DNA of 64,000 bases from Pseudodesulfovibrio hydrargyri (GTDB lineage Bacteria; Desulfobacterota; Desulfovibrionia; Desulfovibrionales; Desulfovibrionaceae): positions 2,013,590 through 2,077,589 of the forward strand of contig NZ_LKAQ01000004.1 of NCBI RefSeq assembly GCF_001874525.1, given 5' to 3'. The position numbers and the translations under genes were made by a program. Under the pieces are notes generated by a model. It worked only from the letters and a program-made list of their open reading frames with translations, searched no databases and was not told the origin of the DNA. Below are positions 9,184 through 17,160 of this stretch, one piece after another. Every line of letters begins with the position of its first letter. The first letter of the stretch is position 1.

Positions 9184-9456
9184 CTACCAGTCCTCGTCGG
9201 TGTCGTAGTCGATCTCGTCTTCCAGGGTGTAGCTGCGCACCTTGATGCGCAGTTCGTCCTCGTCCTCGACGACCACGCCCTCGGCCGTGACCCACCTGTC
9301 GATGTACTCGATCAGGCTCTCGCCGTTCTCGTCGGGTTCGACGATGAACTCCTCCTCGCCGTCCACGAGCAGGACCACGCCGGCAACGGTTTCATTGTCC
9401 CAGTCAAGGGGGAGTATCTGTCCGAACAGGGAATCTTCGTACACGTCGGTAGCCAT
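9184..9456 (-). CDS. Small acidic protein of unknown function
   Basis: A 90-aa soluble protein very rich in Asp and Glu, ending DEIDYDTDEDW. It has no signal peptide, no cysteines and no motif I recognise. The middle (VVLLVDGEEEFIVEP) looks like a beta-strand core. It lies 12 bases downstream of the GNAT gene and is probably in the same transcript. A housekeeping partner or DNA-mimic role would be guesswork. Confidence 0.7.
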   Translation of the reverse strand: MATDVYEDSLFGQILPLDWDNETVAGVVLLVDGEEEFIVEPDENGESLIEYIDRWVTAEGVVVEDEDELRIKVRSYTLEDEIDYDTDEDW

Positions 9457-9468
9457 CTTCTCCCGCTC

Positions 9469-10032
9469 CTATTGGTAGTTGTTGTCGGCGTCGTCTTCGT
9501 CGATGTTCAGGCGGTAGACAAGCCCGCCGTCCATGGGAATGAACTGCTTGCAGAACCGGCGCTGCACCGAGAAGCCGTTGGCCTCGTAGAACTGCCGGGC
9601 GTTCTCGAAGGCGCGTCCCTCGCCGGTCTCCAGGAAGATCGATCGGCCCAGCTCCCCGACGGCCCGCCGGGTCATCTCGGCCACCAGGGCCGAGCCGATG
9701 CCCAGCCTGCGGAACTCGGGATCCACGGTGATGCCGTAGAGTTCGAACTCGCCGGGCCAGTACATGATCGGGCCGTAGCAGAGGAATCCGATGATCCGCT
9801 CGCCCCCGGCGTCGCAGACCTTGGCCAGGAGGAAGGTCTGTGCCTCCTCGCCGTTGCCGTAGGCGCAGTCCCAGGCCATGTCCTCGGCGGACAGCATGGC
9901 GTCGGCCGAAAACAGACCGCTCGACGCGGCCATGTTCAGGATGGTCTCCACATCGTCGGGCGTGATGCCCGAGGAGATGCGAACTTCGCGCATGTCCTCG
10001 CGGGCGTCGTCTTCTCTGGTAGTCGTGTCCAT
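9469..10032 (-). CDS. GNAT-family N-acetyltransferase
   Basis: A 187-aa acetyl-CoA-dependent acetyltransferase. The acetyl-CoA binding motif A is clear: FELYGITVDPEFRRLGIGSAL, containing the R-x-x-G-x-G/A signature (RRLGIG). The end EANGFSVQRRF is the usual motif B tyrosine strand. The N-terminal 20 residues are acidic. The open frame runs much further upstream, but the start MDTTTREDD (10030-10032) is the natural one. The substrate is unknown. The gene follows the small exported protein gene by 26 bases. Confidence 0.82.
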   Translation of the reverse strand: MDTTTREDDAREDMREVRISSGITPDDVETILNMAASSGLFSADAMLSAEDMAWDCAYGNGEEAQTFLLAKVCDAGGERIIGFLCYGPIMYWPGEFELYGITVDPEFRRLGIGSALVAEMTRRAVGELGRSIFLETGEGRAFENARQFYEANGFSVQRRFCKQFIPMDGGLVYRLNIDEDDADNNYQ

Positions 10033-10058
10033 GGTGATCTCGAAGCCGTGTCGGCTCG

Positions 10059-10397
10059 TCAGGCGAGGCGGTTGGTCCGCCCGCCGCGTTTCAGGTTCAT
10101 AGATGTATAGTTCATCGACGAGGTGTCGCCGATGACCTCGATGGTCTCGACACTGATGGAGTCGATGCCCAGGGAGTTCGTCATGGTGCCGGTGACCTCG
10201 CAGGTCTTGCCTTCCAGCAAGGCCGGGTCCAGTTCCACGCCGAGGAGCAGGTACTCCGTGTCGCCGTCCTTGAGCACCAGGCCGAAGTCGGTGTTGACCA
10301 CCAGCCCCCAGAAGGTTCCGGCATCGTCCGCGAGGGACAGGGAGGGCATAAGGCAGAGGGCCGCGGCCAGCAGCAGGGGAATGAGTTGTTTTCGCAT
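10059..10397 (-). CDS. Small exported OB-fold-like protein
   Basis: A 112-aa protein with a signal peptide (MRKQLIPLLLAAALCLMPSLSLA, cleavage about 23), so probably periplasmic. The mature part is beta-rich (GTFWGLVVNTDFGLVLKDG, then LEGKTCEVTGTM, then GIDSISVETIEVI). This pattern resembles a small OB-fold domain, and its last strands resemble the neighbouring 90-aa protein. It is the second gene after the sigma-54 promoter at 10712-10727. I do not recognise a function. Confidence 0.72.
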   Translation of the reverse strand: MRKQLIPLLLAAALCLMPSLSLADDAGTFWGLVVNTDFGLVLKDGDTEYLLLGVELDPALLEGKTCEVTGTMTNSLGIDSISVETIEVIGDTSSMNYTSMNLKRGGRTNRLA

Positions 10398-10400
10398 GGG

Positions 10401-10673
10401 TTATCCTGGGATGTTGTTTTCCACGGGTGCAAAGCTCTCCACGACCATGGACTCCACGCCGCGCTCCTTGCGGACCACGCCGGTGAAGACCGCCTCGGCC
10501 CTGGACAGGGACAGAAGGCTCGGGAGGCTCTTGAAATTCTCCACGAGGATTTCCCGTTCGTCCTTGCAGGCGATCAGCACCTCGGTCACTCGGAATTGCT
10601 CGTCCCATTGCCGGGGGACGACCATGCCCTTGACGGTGACCGTGTTGTTTCGGTGTTGTTTCTCTTGCTGCAC
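10401..10673 (-). CDS. Small OB-fold-like protein, first gene after a sigma-54 promoter
   Basis: A 90-aa protein without a signal peptide. It starts with GTG (10671-10673), preceded by GAGAAG. The C-terminal half (AVFTGVVRKERGVESMVVESF) lines up with TGTMTNSLGIDSISVETIEV of the next gene, which suggests two related domains, one cytosolic and one exported. It stands about 40 bases behind a near-consensus -24/-12 promoter and next to a sigma-54 activator gene, so its expression is probably switched by that activator. Function unknown. Confidence 0.7.
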   Translation of the reverse strand: MQQEKQHRNNTVTVKGMVVPRQWDEQFRVTEVLIACKDEREILVENFKSLPSLLSLSRAEAVFTGVVRKERGVESMVVESFAPVENNIPG

Positions 10674-10711
10674 GTTTCTTCTCTACCAGGTGGTTTTGAA
10701 GATGCGGGAAA

Positions 10712-10727
10712 AGCATGGAGCGTGCCA
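10712..10727 (-). promoter_or_regulatory. Sigma-54 (-24/-12) promoter
   Basis: On the minus strand the sequence reads TGGCAC, five bases, ATGCT, against the consensus TGGCAC-N5-TTGCA. The invariant GG and GC are correctly spaced. Predicted transcription start is near 10701, giving a leader of about 28 bases before the GTG at 10673. Confidence 0.7.
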
Positions 10728-10783
10728 AATCCATAATTTGCTGAAATTGCTTGTGAAGTCCGTTTGATGACGAATTGACGGGC

Positions 10784-10798
10784 GGAACTTTTTGTTCC
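10784..10798. promoter_or_regulatory. Candidate activator site GGAA-N7-TTCC (copy 1)
   Basis: It lies inside a perfect dyad CGGAAC-TTTTT-GTTCCG (10783-10799), about 90 bases upstream of the predicted sigma-54 start, the normal place for an enhancer site. Confidence 0.5.
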
Positions 10799-10909
10799 GT
10801 TTTTTCGCAACGCCGGGGCCCGGGCGCGGCAAAAGCGCTTTTCATGGGCTTGTTCGAGGCGATAGAAGCGTTGAAAAACATAATATTTTTAGTAAGTTGT
10901 AATTTGATA

Positions 10910-10924
10910 GGAATTTAAAATTCC
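10910..10924. promoter_or_regulatory. Candidate activator site GGAA-N7-TTCC (copy 2)
   Basis: GGAA, seven A/T bases, TTCC, in an A/T-rich stretch 126 bases from copy 1 (about 12 helical turns). Confidence 0.45.
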
Positions 10925-10939
10925 GATCAACACAAAAAC

Positions 10940-10954
10940 GGAACTACTGATTCC
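10940..10954. promoter_or_regulatory. Candidate activator site GGAA-N7-TTCC (copy 3)
   Basis: Same spacing as the other two copies and 30 bases from copy 2 (about three turns). It overlaps the stop codon of the response regulator gene. Confidence 0.4.
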
Positions 10955-12338
10955 TCTTTCGGAAGTCCATCTTGTCCAGGCCGTGGCGGCCCATCAGCTT
11001 GGACAGCTGCCGGGTGGTCACGCCCGCCCGTCCGGCCGCGTCCTTGACCACGCCGTTGCACTGCTCCAGCAGGCTCGACAGATACTGGCGCTCGAACCGG
11101 TCCACGGTGATGCGCCTTGCCTCCTTGAGCGGCAGGCTGGTCCGGACCGGCGAAGTGACCACCTCTCCCTGGGTGTCCAGGAGGTCCGGCGGAAAGCTTT
11201 CGGGCAGAAGCACTTCCCCGGTCTCCAGGATGCAGGCACGCTCGATGACGTTCTCGAGTTCGCGCACGTTGCCCGGCCATTCGTATTCCAATAGCCGGTC
11301 CAGGACCTGCGGGTGGATGCCCTTGACCTCGGTGTTGAGCAGCCCGTTGAACTGCTGGATGAAGGCCTCGGACAGCCTTGGGATGTCCTCGCGCCGCTCC
11401 CTGAGCGGGGGGATGCGGATGGGAAAGACGTTCAGCCGGTAGAACAGGTCGCGCCGGAACTTGCCGCGTTCGCACAGCTCCTGCATGTCCTCGTTGGTGG
11501 CCGCGATAATGCGCACGTCCACCGGGATGTCGGACTCGCCGCCCACGCGCTGGATGAATCGTTCCTGGATGACGTTCAGGAGCTTGACCTGGACCGACTG
11601 GGAGACCGTGCCGATCTCATCCAGGAAGATCGTGCCCCCGTGGGCCAGCTCGAACTTGCCGAGCTTGCGTCGGACAGCGCCGGTGAACGCCCCCTTCTCG
11701 TGGCCGAACAGCTCGCTCTCCACCAGGGTGTCCGGGATGGCCCCGCAGTGCACGCTGATGAACGGCTGGCTCTTGCGGTTGGAGTGGGCGTGGATGAGCT
11801 TGGCGATGAGCGACTTGCCCGTGCCGGTCTCGCCCGTGAGCAGCACGGTGGTCCGGGTCCCGGCCACCTGGCGGATCTTGACGAACACGTCGCGCATGGC
11901 CCGGCTGCGGGTGTCCACGTATTCCAGCGAGTCCTCGTTCCAGAACTGGCCGCGCAAATAGTCGAGTTCGGACTTGAGCACGTCGGATTCGCGGACCTTG
12001 TCCACGATCAGGTCCAGCTCCTCTCGCTCCACGGGCCGGGTCAGGTAGTCGAACGCCCCGGCCTTGACCGCGTCCACGGCGTGGTGGGTGTTGGCCTCGT
12101 CCGCCAGGACCACGATGGCCGCCGACGGGTACTGCGACCACAGCCCCTCCAGGCCCTTGGCCACGGAGGTGTGCTTGCCCAGCAGGGACTCCACGTCCAC
12201 GAACAGGGTGTCCACCTCGCGGTCCGGGGCCGTGGTTGCGGAAACCGGGACCGCCCCCGTGTGCTTTTCCTGGCCGAACAGGCCGCCGATCTCCTCCGAC
12301 CGGCTCCCGTCCCGGGTGATGACGAGCATTTTACGCAT
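10944..12338 (-). CDS. Sigma-54-dependent response regulator (NtrC type)
   Basis: A 464-aa transcription activator. The receiver-like domain covers 1-120, with a likely phospho-acceptor Asp in TLFVDVES and TRPVE at its end. It is diverged: the usual acidic pair near the N-terminus is weak. The AAA+ domain (about 142-375) has Walker A GETGTGKS, the sigma-54 loop GAFTGA, and Walker B GGTIFLDEIG. A Fis-type helix-turn-helix ends the protein (KDAAGRAGVTTRQLSKLM). No kinase gene is adjacent. The downstream small-protein operon has a sigma-54 promoter, so that operon is its most likely target. Confidence 0.92.
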   Translation of the reverse strand: MRKMLVITRDGSRSEEIGGLFGQEKHTGAVPVSATTAPDREVDTLFVDVESLLGKHTSVAKGLEGLWSQYPSAAIVVLADEANTHHAVDAVKAGAFDYLTRPVEREELDLIVDKVRESDVLKSELDYLRGQFWNEDSLEYVDTRSRAMRDVFVKIRQVAGTRTTVLLTGETGTGKSLIAKLIHAHSNRKSQPFISVHCGAIPDTLVESELFGHEKGAFTGAVRRKLGKFELAHGGTIFLDEIGTVSQSVQVKLLNVIQERFIQRVGGESDIPVDVRIIAATNEDMQELCERGKFRRDLFYRLNVFPIRIPPLRERREDIPRLSEAFIQQFNGLLNTEVKGIHPQVLDRLLEYEWPGNVRELENVIERACILETGEVLLPESFPPDLLDTQGEVVTSPVRTSLPLKEARRITVDRFERQYLSSLLEQCNGVVKDAAGRAGVTTRQLSKLMGRHGLDKMDFRKRNQ

Positions 12339-12907
12339 GACGCCTGATGCCTCCAGCCCCCGTTGTACTTCGATGCCGCCCCCGAGACAATATCAAAAGA
12401 GGCCCCGGGCTTCCAGCCGTTGGCGAGTCTTCGAGCCCTACGGATGAGGACAGCGGCGATCGGCCGGGGGAAGGGGAGAGGGAAACCCTTTGAAAAGGGC
12501 TTTCCCTCTCCCCTTCCCCCGGCCCCCCATCCCCTCTCCATTCCTAAACTTTTTATTGCCGCTTCGCGGTCCAGACCAGCAAAAGCCCCCTGGCTCGTCA
12601 TCAGCCGGGGGCTCCCTTCTCCCAATTTGGAGCGATTCGGGTGCGCAGCCCCCGACAGCGGCTCTCTCTTCCGCCGCTAATCCGTCCTCGGAATAGGCTT
12701 TGATTCGCCCCGTCCTGGGGCTCACCCCTTCGGGACGTTGCGTAAAGACCGCAACGTCCAAATCCGCTGTCCTGCGGATTTGTCGAGAGTGGGGCAGCTG
12801 TGCATTTTCTTCCGGTGGGCGCTGACCGCAGCGTAGCCGTCTACGTGAGGATCAGCGCCCGCCGGAAAAAATGTGCAGATGGCCCGCTATCGGAAGCCGC
12901 CCCCCCT
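12339..12907. other. Non-coding stretch with a chain of hairpins
   Basis: These 569 bases between two minus-strand genes hold no convincing gene but many inverted repeats in a row: 12462-12485/12501-12524 (24 perfect pairs, continuing inward); 12584-12613; 12637-12641/12651-12655; 12657-12662/12673-12678; 12681-12692; 12711-12715/12733-12737; 12733-12742/12750-12759; 12760-12767/12774-12781; and 12810-12825/12852-12867. Two of them share the arm 12733-12737, so they are mutually exclusive. It may be a structured RNA, the glycogen operon's 3' region, or a cluster of intergenic repeat elements. Confidence 0.6.
12462..12524. repeat. Large GC-rich inverted repeat
   Basis: Arms of 24 bases (GGCCGGGGGAAGGGGAGAGG, then GAAA) match exactly, and the spacer itself pairs (CCCTTT/AAAGGG). 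A smaller hairpin of the same style occurs at 51281-51298. Such purine-rich intergenic hairpins look like a dispersed repeat family, though copy number cannot be judged from one window. Confidence 0.6.
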
Positions 12908-15900
12908 CTAGCTCCAACGTATCAGCCTAGGATCGCATTTGTTGGCGACGCCCGGGTGAGTGGGGAGGACGCGGACGCCGTAGCGCACCGGGCCGGACTC
13001 GGACGGGCTGTAGGTGGCCTTGTAGAGCAGGGTGGAGCCCTCGCTGTGCTTGAGCTGCATGGGGATGCAGTCCAGGACGGTCTCCTCGTCCGGGGTGGCG
13101 GCCACGAATTCGACCACGATCTCCTCGGTCAGCAGTTGACCCCGGTCCACCTTGGCGGACACGGTCAGCTTGCTGCCCAGCCGGAACACGTCGCCACTGA
13201 TGCCCTCCACCTGGACCTCCTTGATGTTCACCGTGGCGAACCGGCCGGGAACGCGCGTGCGCCATTCGCCCAGGCTCAGGGCCAGCTCGTTGTGGTTTCT
13301 GGAGCGCAGTTTGGCCAGCTCGATGGCGGGCAGGTACATGCCGTCGATGTAGTCGCGGACCATGCGGTGGGTGCCGTACTCCCTGAAGGCGGTCTTCATG
13401 GACGCCTTCATGCGGCGCAGCCAGGCGTGGGGCACGCCGTCGCCGCCCCGGTCGTAGAACTCGGGAACCACCTCGGACGCCAGGGTGGCGTAGAGGTTGT
13501 CCGCGTCCACGATGTCCTGGTTGACCTGGCTCTGATACACCAGCCCGCTGCCCACGGCCCATCCGTTTTGGCCGTCAAAGGCCTCGTCCCACCAGCCGTC
13601 CAGGATGGAGCAGTTGGGCACGCCGTTGACCGCGGCCTTCATGCCGCTGGTGCCGCTTGCCTCCATGAGCCGGGTCGGGTTGTTCAGCCATACGTCCGCG
13701 CCGGACACCAGCAGGCGGGCCAGGCGGATGTCGTAGCTCTCCAGGAAGATGACCCGTCCCAGGAAGTCGTCCTGCTTGGCCAGCCGGCAGATGAGGTTGA
13801 TGTAGCTCGCGCCCATGGTGTCGGCCGGGTGGGCCTTGCCCGCGAAGATGATGTTCACCGGGCGATCCGCGTTGGCCAGAATCTCCTTGGCCCGCTGCAG
13901 GTTGTGGAAGAGCAGGGTGGGCCGCTTGTAGGCCGTGCACCTCCTTGCGAAGCACAGGGTCAGGTGGTCCGGGTTGAGCTCGCTCAGGAAGGTGTGCAGC
14001 CGGTTGGGCGGCTCGCCCTCGCGGGTCCACTGGTTGGCGATGGACCGGCGCACCTCGTCGTACAGCCGGTGCTTGAGGGCAACATGGGTGTCCCACAGCC
14101 GCCGGTCGTCCAGGCCGTCCAGGCACTCCCAGTCATTTTTCTCGATGAGCTCGCGGTGCACGGACAGGCTGCAGGACTCCTCGATGTCGTGGCGGACGCG
14201 CTCGTCCAGCCAGGAGGTGATGTGCACGCCGTTGGTCACGTGGCCCACCGGGATCTCGCTCAGGATGAAGCCGCGCCACAGGTCCTGCCACATGCGCCGG
14301 GACACGTCGCCGTGCAGCCGGGACACGCCGTTGCGTTTGCAGGAGAGGTGCAGGGCGAGCACGGTCATGTTCAGGTGGTCGGCCTCCTCGGCGTAGATGT
14401 GCCCGAGGTTCCACAGCCCGTCCCAGGGCACGCCCATCTCGTCGGCGTAGCCCCGGAAGTAGTTCTCCACCAGGGACTTCTCGAACCGTTCGTTGCCCGC
14501 GGGCACCGGGGTATGCATGGTGAACACGGTGTTGCCCCGGACGATCTCCTTGGCCGTGGCGAAGTCGGTTCCGTCCATGAGCATGAGGTGGCGGATGCGC
14601 TCGAAGAGCAGGAAGGCGGAGTGGCCCTCGTTGAGGTGGTAGACCGACGGGGTCACGTTCAGGGCGGTCAGCAGGCGCACGCCGCCCACGCCGAGGATGA
14701 TCTCCTGCTCGATGCGCCCCTTGGAGGTCGGGTCGTAGAGCTTGGAGGTGATGTCGCGGTCCGAACGCGAGTTCTCGACCACGTCCGTATCGAGCAGGTA
14801 GAGCCGGGCCCGGCCCACATGAACCTCCCAGATCTGGGCGTACACGGTGCGGCCCGGCAGGTTCACGGTGATCATGACCTTTTCGGCGTCGTCCTTCTGC
14901 AGCGGGGTGATGGGCATGGTCGCGAAATCGTTCTGGTGGTACTCGACCACCTGGTCGCCGTTGCCGTTGATCCGCTGGTGGAAGAAGCCGTTCTTGTACA
15001 ACAGGGAGATGCCGATGAACGGCAGGTTCAGGTCGCTGGCCGACTTGATGTGGTCGCCGGACAGCAGCCCCAGGCCGCCGGAGTAGACCGGGATGGACTC
15101 GTGCAAGCCGAACTCCATGGAGAAGTAGGCAACCGGGTTCTTCCAGGTGATGCCCTGCACGTCCGCGTCCGCGCTCTGGGCCATGTAGGCGTCGAACCGT
15201 TCCAGGACCGAGTCCAGGCGGCCGATGAATTCCGGGTCGCCCGCCAGTTCGTCCAGCCGGTCGCTGCGCATGGTGTCCAGGAACAGGACCGGGTTGTGGC
15301 CGCTGCCGTGCCATTTGTCCGCGTCCATCCATTCGAACAGTTCCTGGGAGTCGCGGTGCCAGACCCACCAGAGGTTTTCAGCCACGTCGCGCAGCCGGGC
15401 GAGCTGTTCGGGCAGTTCGGTGACCACGGTGAAGGAACGCAGCCTGGGTTGGGTGGTGTTCACGCCCGAGAAGCTGATCTCGGCCCCGGGCGCGGTGGCC
15501 ATGCGCTGCACGCCCGCTATGCGCTCGGTGCGGATGTCGGCCGCGTATTCGTAGGCCTCCAGGTAGCGCGGGTAGAAGTGGACCCAGGTGGCCTCCTCGG
15601 CGATCCTGCGGGCCTCTGCGCTGCGCGAGGCCCGCTCCTTGGGCGTCCAGCGGGTGAAGTCGGCCAGAAAGCGGGTCAGGTTTTCGCGCGTGGTCTCGTA
15701 GTCGTCCTCCAGCCGGTTGAGGACGTGCACGCCCGGGTGGCCCTGGGGATGCTTCTCCATGATCCACTGGCCGAACCCGGCCCGGTCCGAGGTGATGGTC
15801 GGCACGGCAAAGGCCGCGCTCTCCATGGGGGTATAGCCCCACGGCTCGTAGAAGGACGGGAAGGCGGTCAGGTCCATGCCGGCCAGGGCGTCGTAGTATT

Positions 15901-17149
15901 CCAGGTTGAGCACGCCGTCGTTGCCGTCCAGGTAGACCGGGATGAAGATGACGCAGCAGCGGTTTCCGGGGCCGTTGTCCAGCTTGCGCTCGCGGCACTT
16001 CATGACCACGGGGTCGTGGTCCGCGTCGCCCAGGTGGTGGGTGCTGATCCCGGCGTACTTCTCGATGTCGTAGCGCTCCTGCTTCAGACGGCGCCTCGCC
16101 TCGTCGCTGAACCCGGCGTAGCCGCAGGAGACCAGCAGGAAGGCGACCACGGTGGTGTCGTTGCCCGCCTTGGCCAGTTCCTCATCCAGGTCGGCCAGTC
16201 CGTCCAGGAGCAGGTCGATGCCCTTGTTGTGAAATTCATAGCGCCCGCTGGTCGCCACCAGCAGGGTCTTGTCCGGAGCCAGGTCGCGCTCCAGGAACCG
16301 GGCGGCCAGGTCCAGGAGCTGCTCGCGCGAACTCTTGCGGGTGGCGGCCACGGCCTGGGGCTCGGCGAATCCCTTGAGGTTGAAGCCGTTGACCGTGACC
16401 ACGGCCGGGTTGGTGCCGAGCAGGTTGGAGGCCTCGCGGCGGGTAATGTTGGAGACCGTGGTGAAGCAGTCCGCCTCGCGGGCCGAGACCGATTCCATGG
16501 AGTGTTTGGCCGTGACCCCGAAGGCCTTGGCCTCCTGGGACGGCTCGATCTCCTCCAGCCGTTTGTAGATGTCCACGCCCGCCCCGGACATGGCCCGGCC
16601 GAGCATGGTCGCGTGGGTGGTCAGGACCGTGGACACCGAGGGTGCCTGCTTCTTCAGGTAGAGCACGCCCGCGCCGGACATCCATTCGTGGAAGTGGGCG
16701 TAGACGTCCTCGCCGTCGCCCACGTCCTCGCTGATCTCCTTGATGGCCATGGCCGCGGCCGAGGAGAACAGGACCGGCTCGATATAGTCCCAGCCGCCCG
16801 CCATGGAGTCCACGCCGTAGTCGTTCCACAGCTGGAACAGGAGCTTGTCGTGGTTCGGGAAGGCGTTGCGGAAGCCGACGAGCAGGACCAGCGGCTTGCC
16901 GGGGATGTCCCATCGGCCGGTGGCGGTCTCCACGCCCCAGGCCTTGAGCCGCTCCAGGGCCGGGCCGATCGTCTTGGGCGGCTTCTCCTCGATGAACCCG
17001 GGATTACGGTCAAGCAGCGGGCCCACGGCTACGTATCGGTTGTCGAAGGCGGCCATGGCCTGCGGAGCCTTGCTGCTGATGACGGTGTAGATGCCGCCGA
17101 CCTTGTTGCACACTTCCCAGGAAACTTCGAACAGCCAACTTGTGTCCAT
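12908..17149 (-). CDS. Glycogen synthase (GT3-like)-alpha-glucan phosphorylase (GT35) fusion
   Basis: A 1413-aa two-enzyme polypeptide. Residues 1 to about 550 are a GT3-like glycogen synthase: WEVCNKVGGIYTV at the N-terminus, and the donor-site loop YEPWGYTPMESAAF near 433. From about 570 a DUF3417-type leader (LRDVAENLWWVWHRD) opens a short-form alpha-glucan phosphorylase with MEFGLHESIPVYSGGLG, HLNEGHSAFL and the pyridoxal-phosphate segment EASGTSGMKAAVNG near 1170. The first half adds glucose to glycogen and the second removes it as glucose-1-phosphate. It is the last gene of the glycogen operon, 11 bases after the GH57 gene. Fusions of this type are known in other bacteria. Confidence 0.93.
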   Translation of the reverse strand: MDTSWLFEVSWEVCNKVGGIYTVISSKAPQAMAAFDNRYVAVGPLLDRNPGFIEEKPPKTIGPALERLKAWGVETATGRWDIPGKPLVLLVGFRNAFPNHDKLLFQLWNDYGVDSMAGGWDYIEPVLFSSAAAMAIKEISEDVGDGEDVYAHFHEWMSGAGVLYLKKQAPSVSTVLTTHATMLGRAMSGAGVDIYKRLEEIEPSQEAKAFGVTAKHSMESVSAREADCFTTVSNITRREASNLLGTNPAVVTVNGFNLKGFAEPQAVAATRKSSREQLLDLAARFLERDLAPDKTLLVATSGRYEFHNKGIDLLLDGLADLDEELAKAGNDTTVVAFLLVSCGYAGFSDEARRRLKQERYDIEKYAGISTHHLGDADHDPVVMKCRERKLDNGPGNRCCVIFIPVYLDGNDGVLNLEYYDALAGMDLTAFPSFYEPWGYTPMESAAFAVPTITSDRAGFGQWIMEKHPQGHPGVHVLNRLEDDYETTRENLTRFLADFTRWTPKERASRSAEARRIAEEATWVHFYPRYLEAYEYAADIRTERIAGVQRMATAPGAEISFSGVNTTQPRLRSFTVVTELPEQLARLRDVAENLWWVWHRDSQELFEWMDADKWHGSGHNPVLFLDTMRSDRLDELAGDPEFIGRLDSVLERFDAYMAQSADADVQGITWKNPVAYFSMEFGLHESIPVYSGGLGLLSGDHIKSASDLNLPFIGISLLYKNGFFHQRINGNGDQVVEYHQNDFATMPITPLQKDDAEKVMITVNLPGRTVYAQIWEVHVGRARLYLLDTDVVENSRSDRDITSKLYDPTSKGRIEQEIILGVGGVRLLTALNVTPSVYHLNEGHSAFLLFERIRHLMLMDGTDFATAKEIVRGNTVFTMHTPVPAGNERFEKSLVENYFRGYADEMGVPWDGLWNLGHIYAEEADHLNMTVLALHLSCKRNGVSRLHGDVSRRMWQDLWRGFILSEIPVGHVTNGVHITSWLDERVRHDIEESCSLSVHRELIEKNDWECLDGLDDRRLWDTHVALKHRLYDEVRRSIANQWTREGEPPNRLHTFLSELNPDHLTLCFARRCTAYKRPTLLFHNLQRAKEILANADRPVNIIFAGKAHPADTMGASYINLICRLAKQDDFLGRVIFLESYDIRLARLLVSGADVWLNNPTRLMEASGTSGMKAAVNGVPNCSILDGWWDEAFDGQNGWAVGSGLVYQSQVNQDIVDADNLYATLASEVVPEFYDRGGDGVPHAWLRRMKASMKTAFREYGTHRMVRDYIDGMYLPAIELAKLRSRNHNELALSLGEWRTRVPGRFATVNIKEVQVEGISGDVFRLGSKLTVSAKVDRGQLLTEEIVVEFVAATPDEETVLDCIPMQLKHSEGSTLLYKATYSPSESGPVRYGVRVLPTHPGVANKCDPRLIRWS

Positions 17150-17160
17150 GGCTCTTTCTC

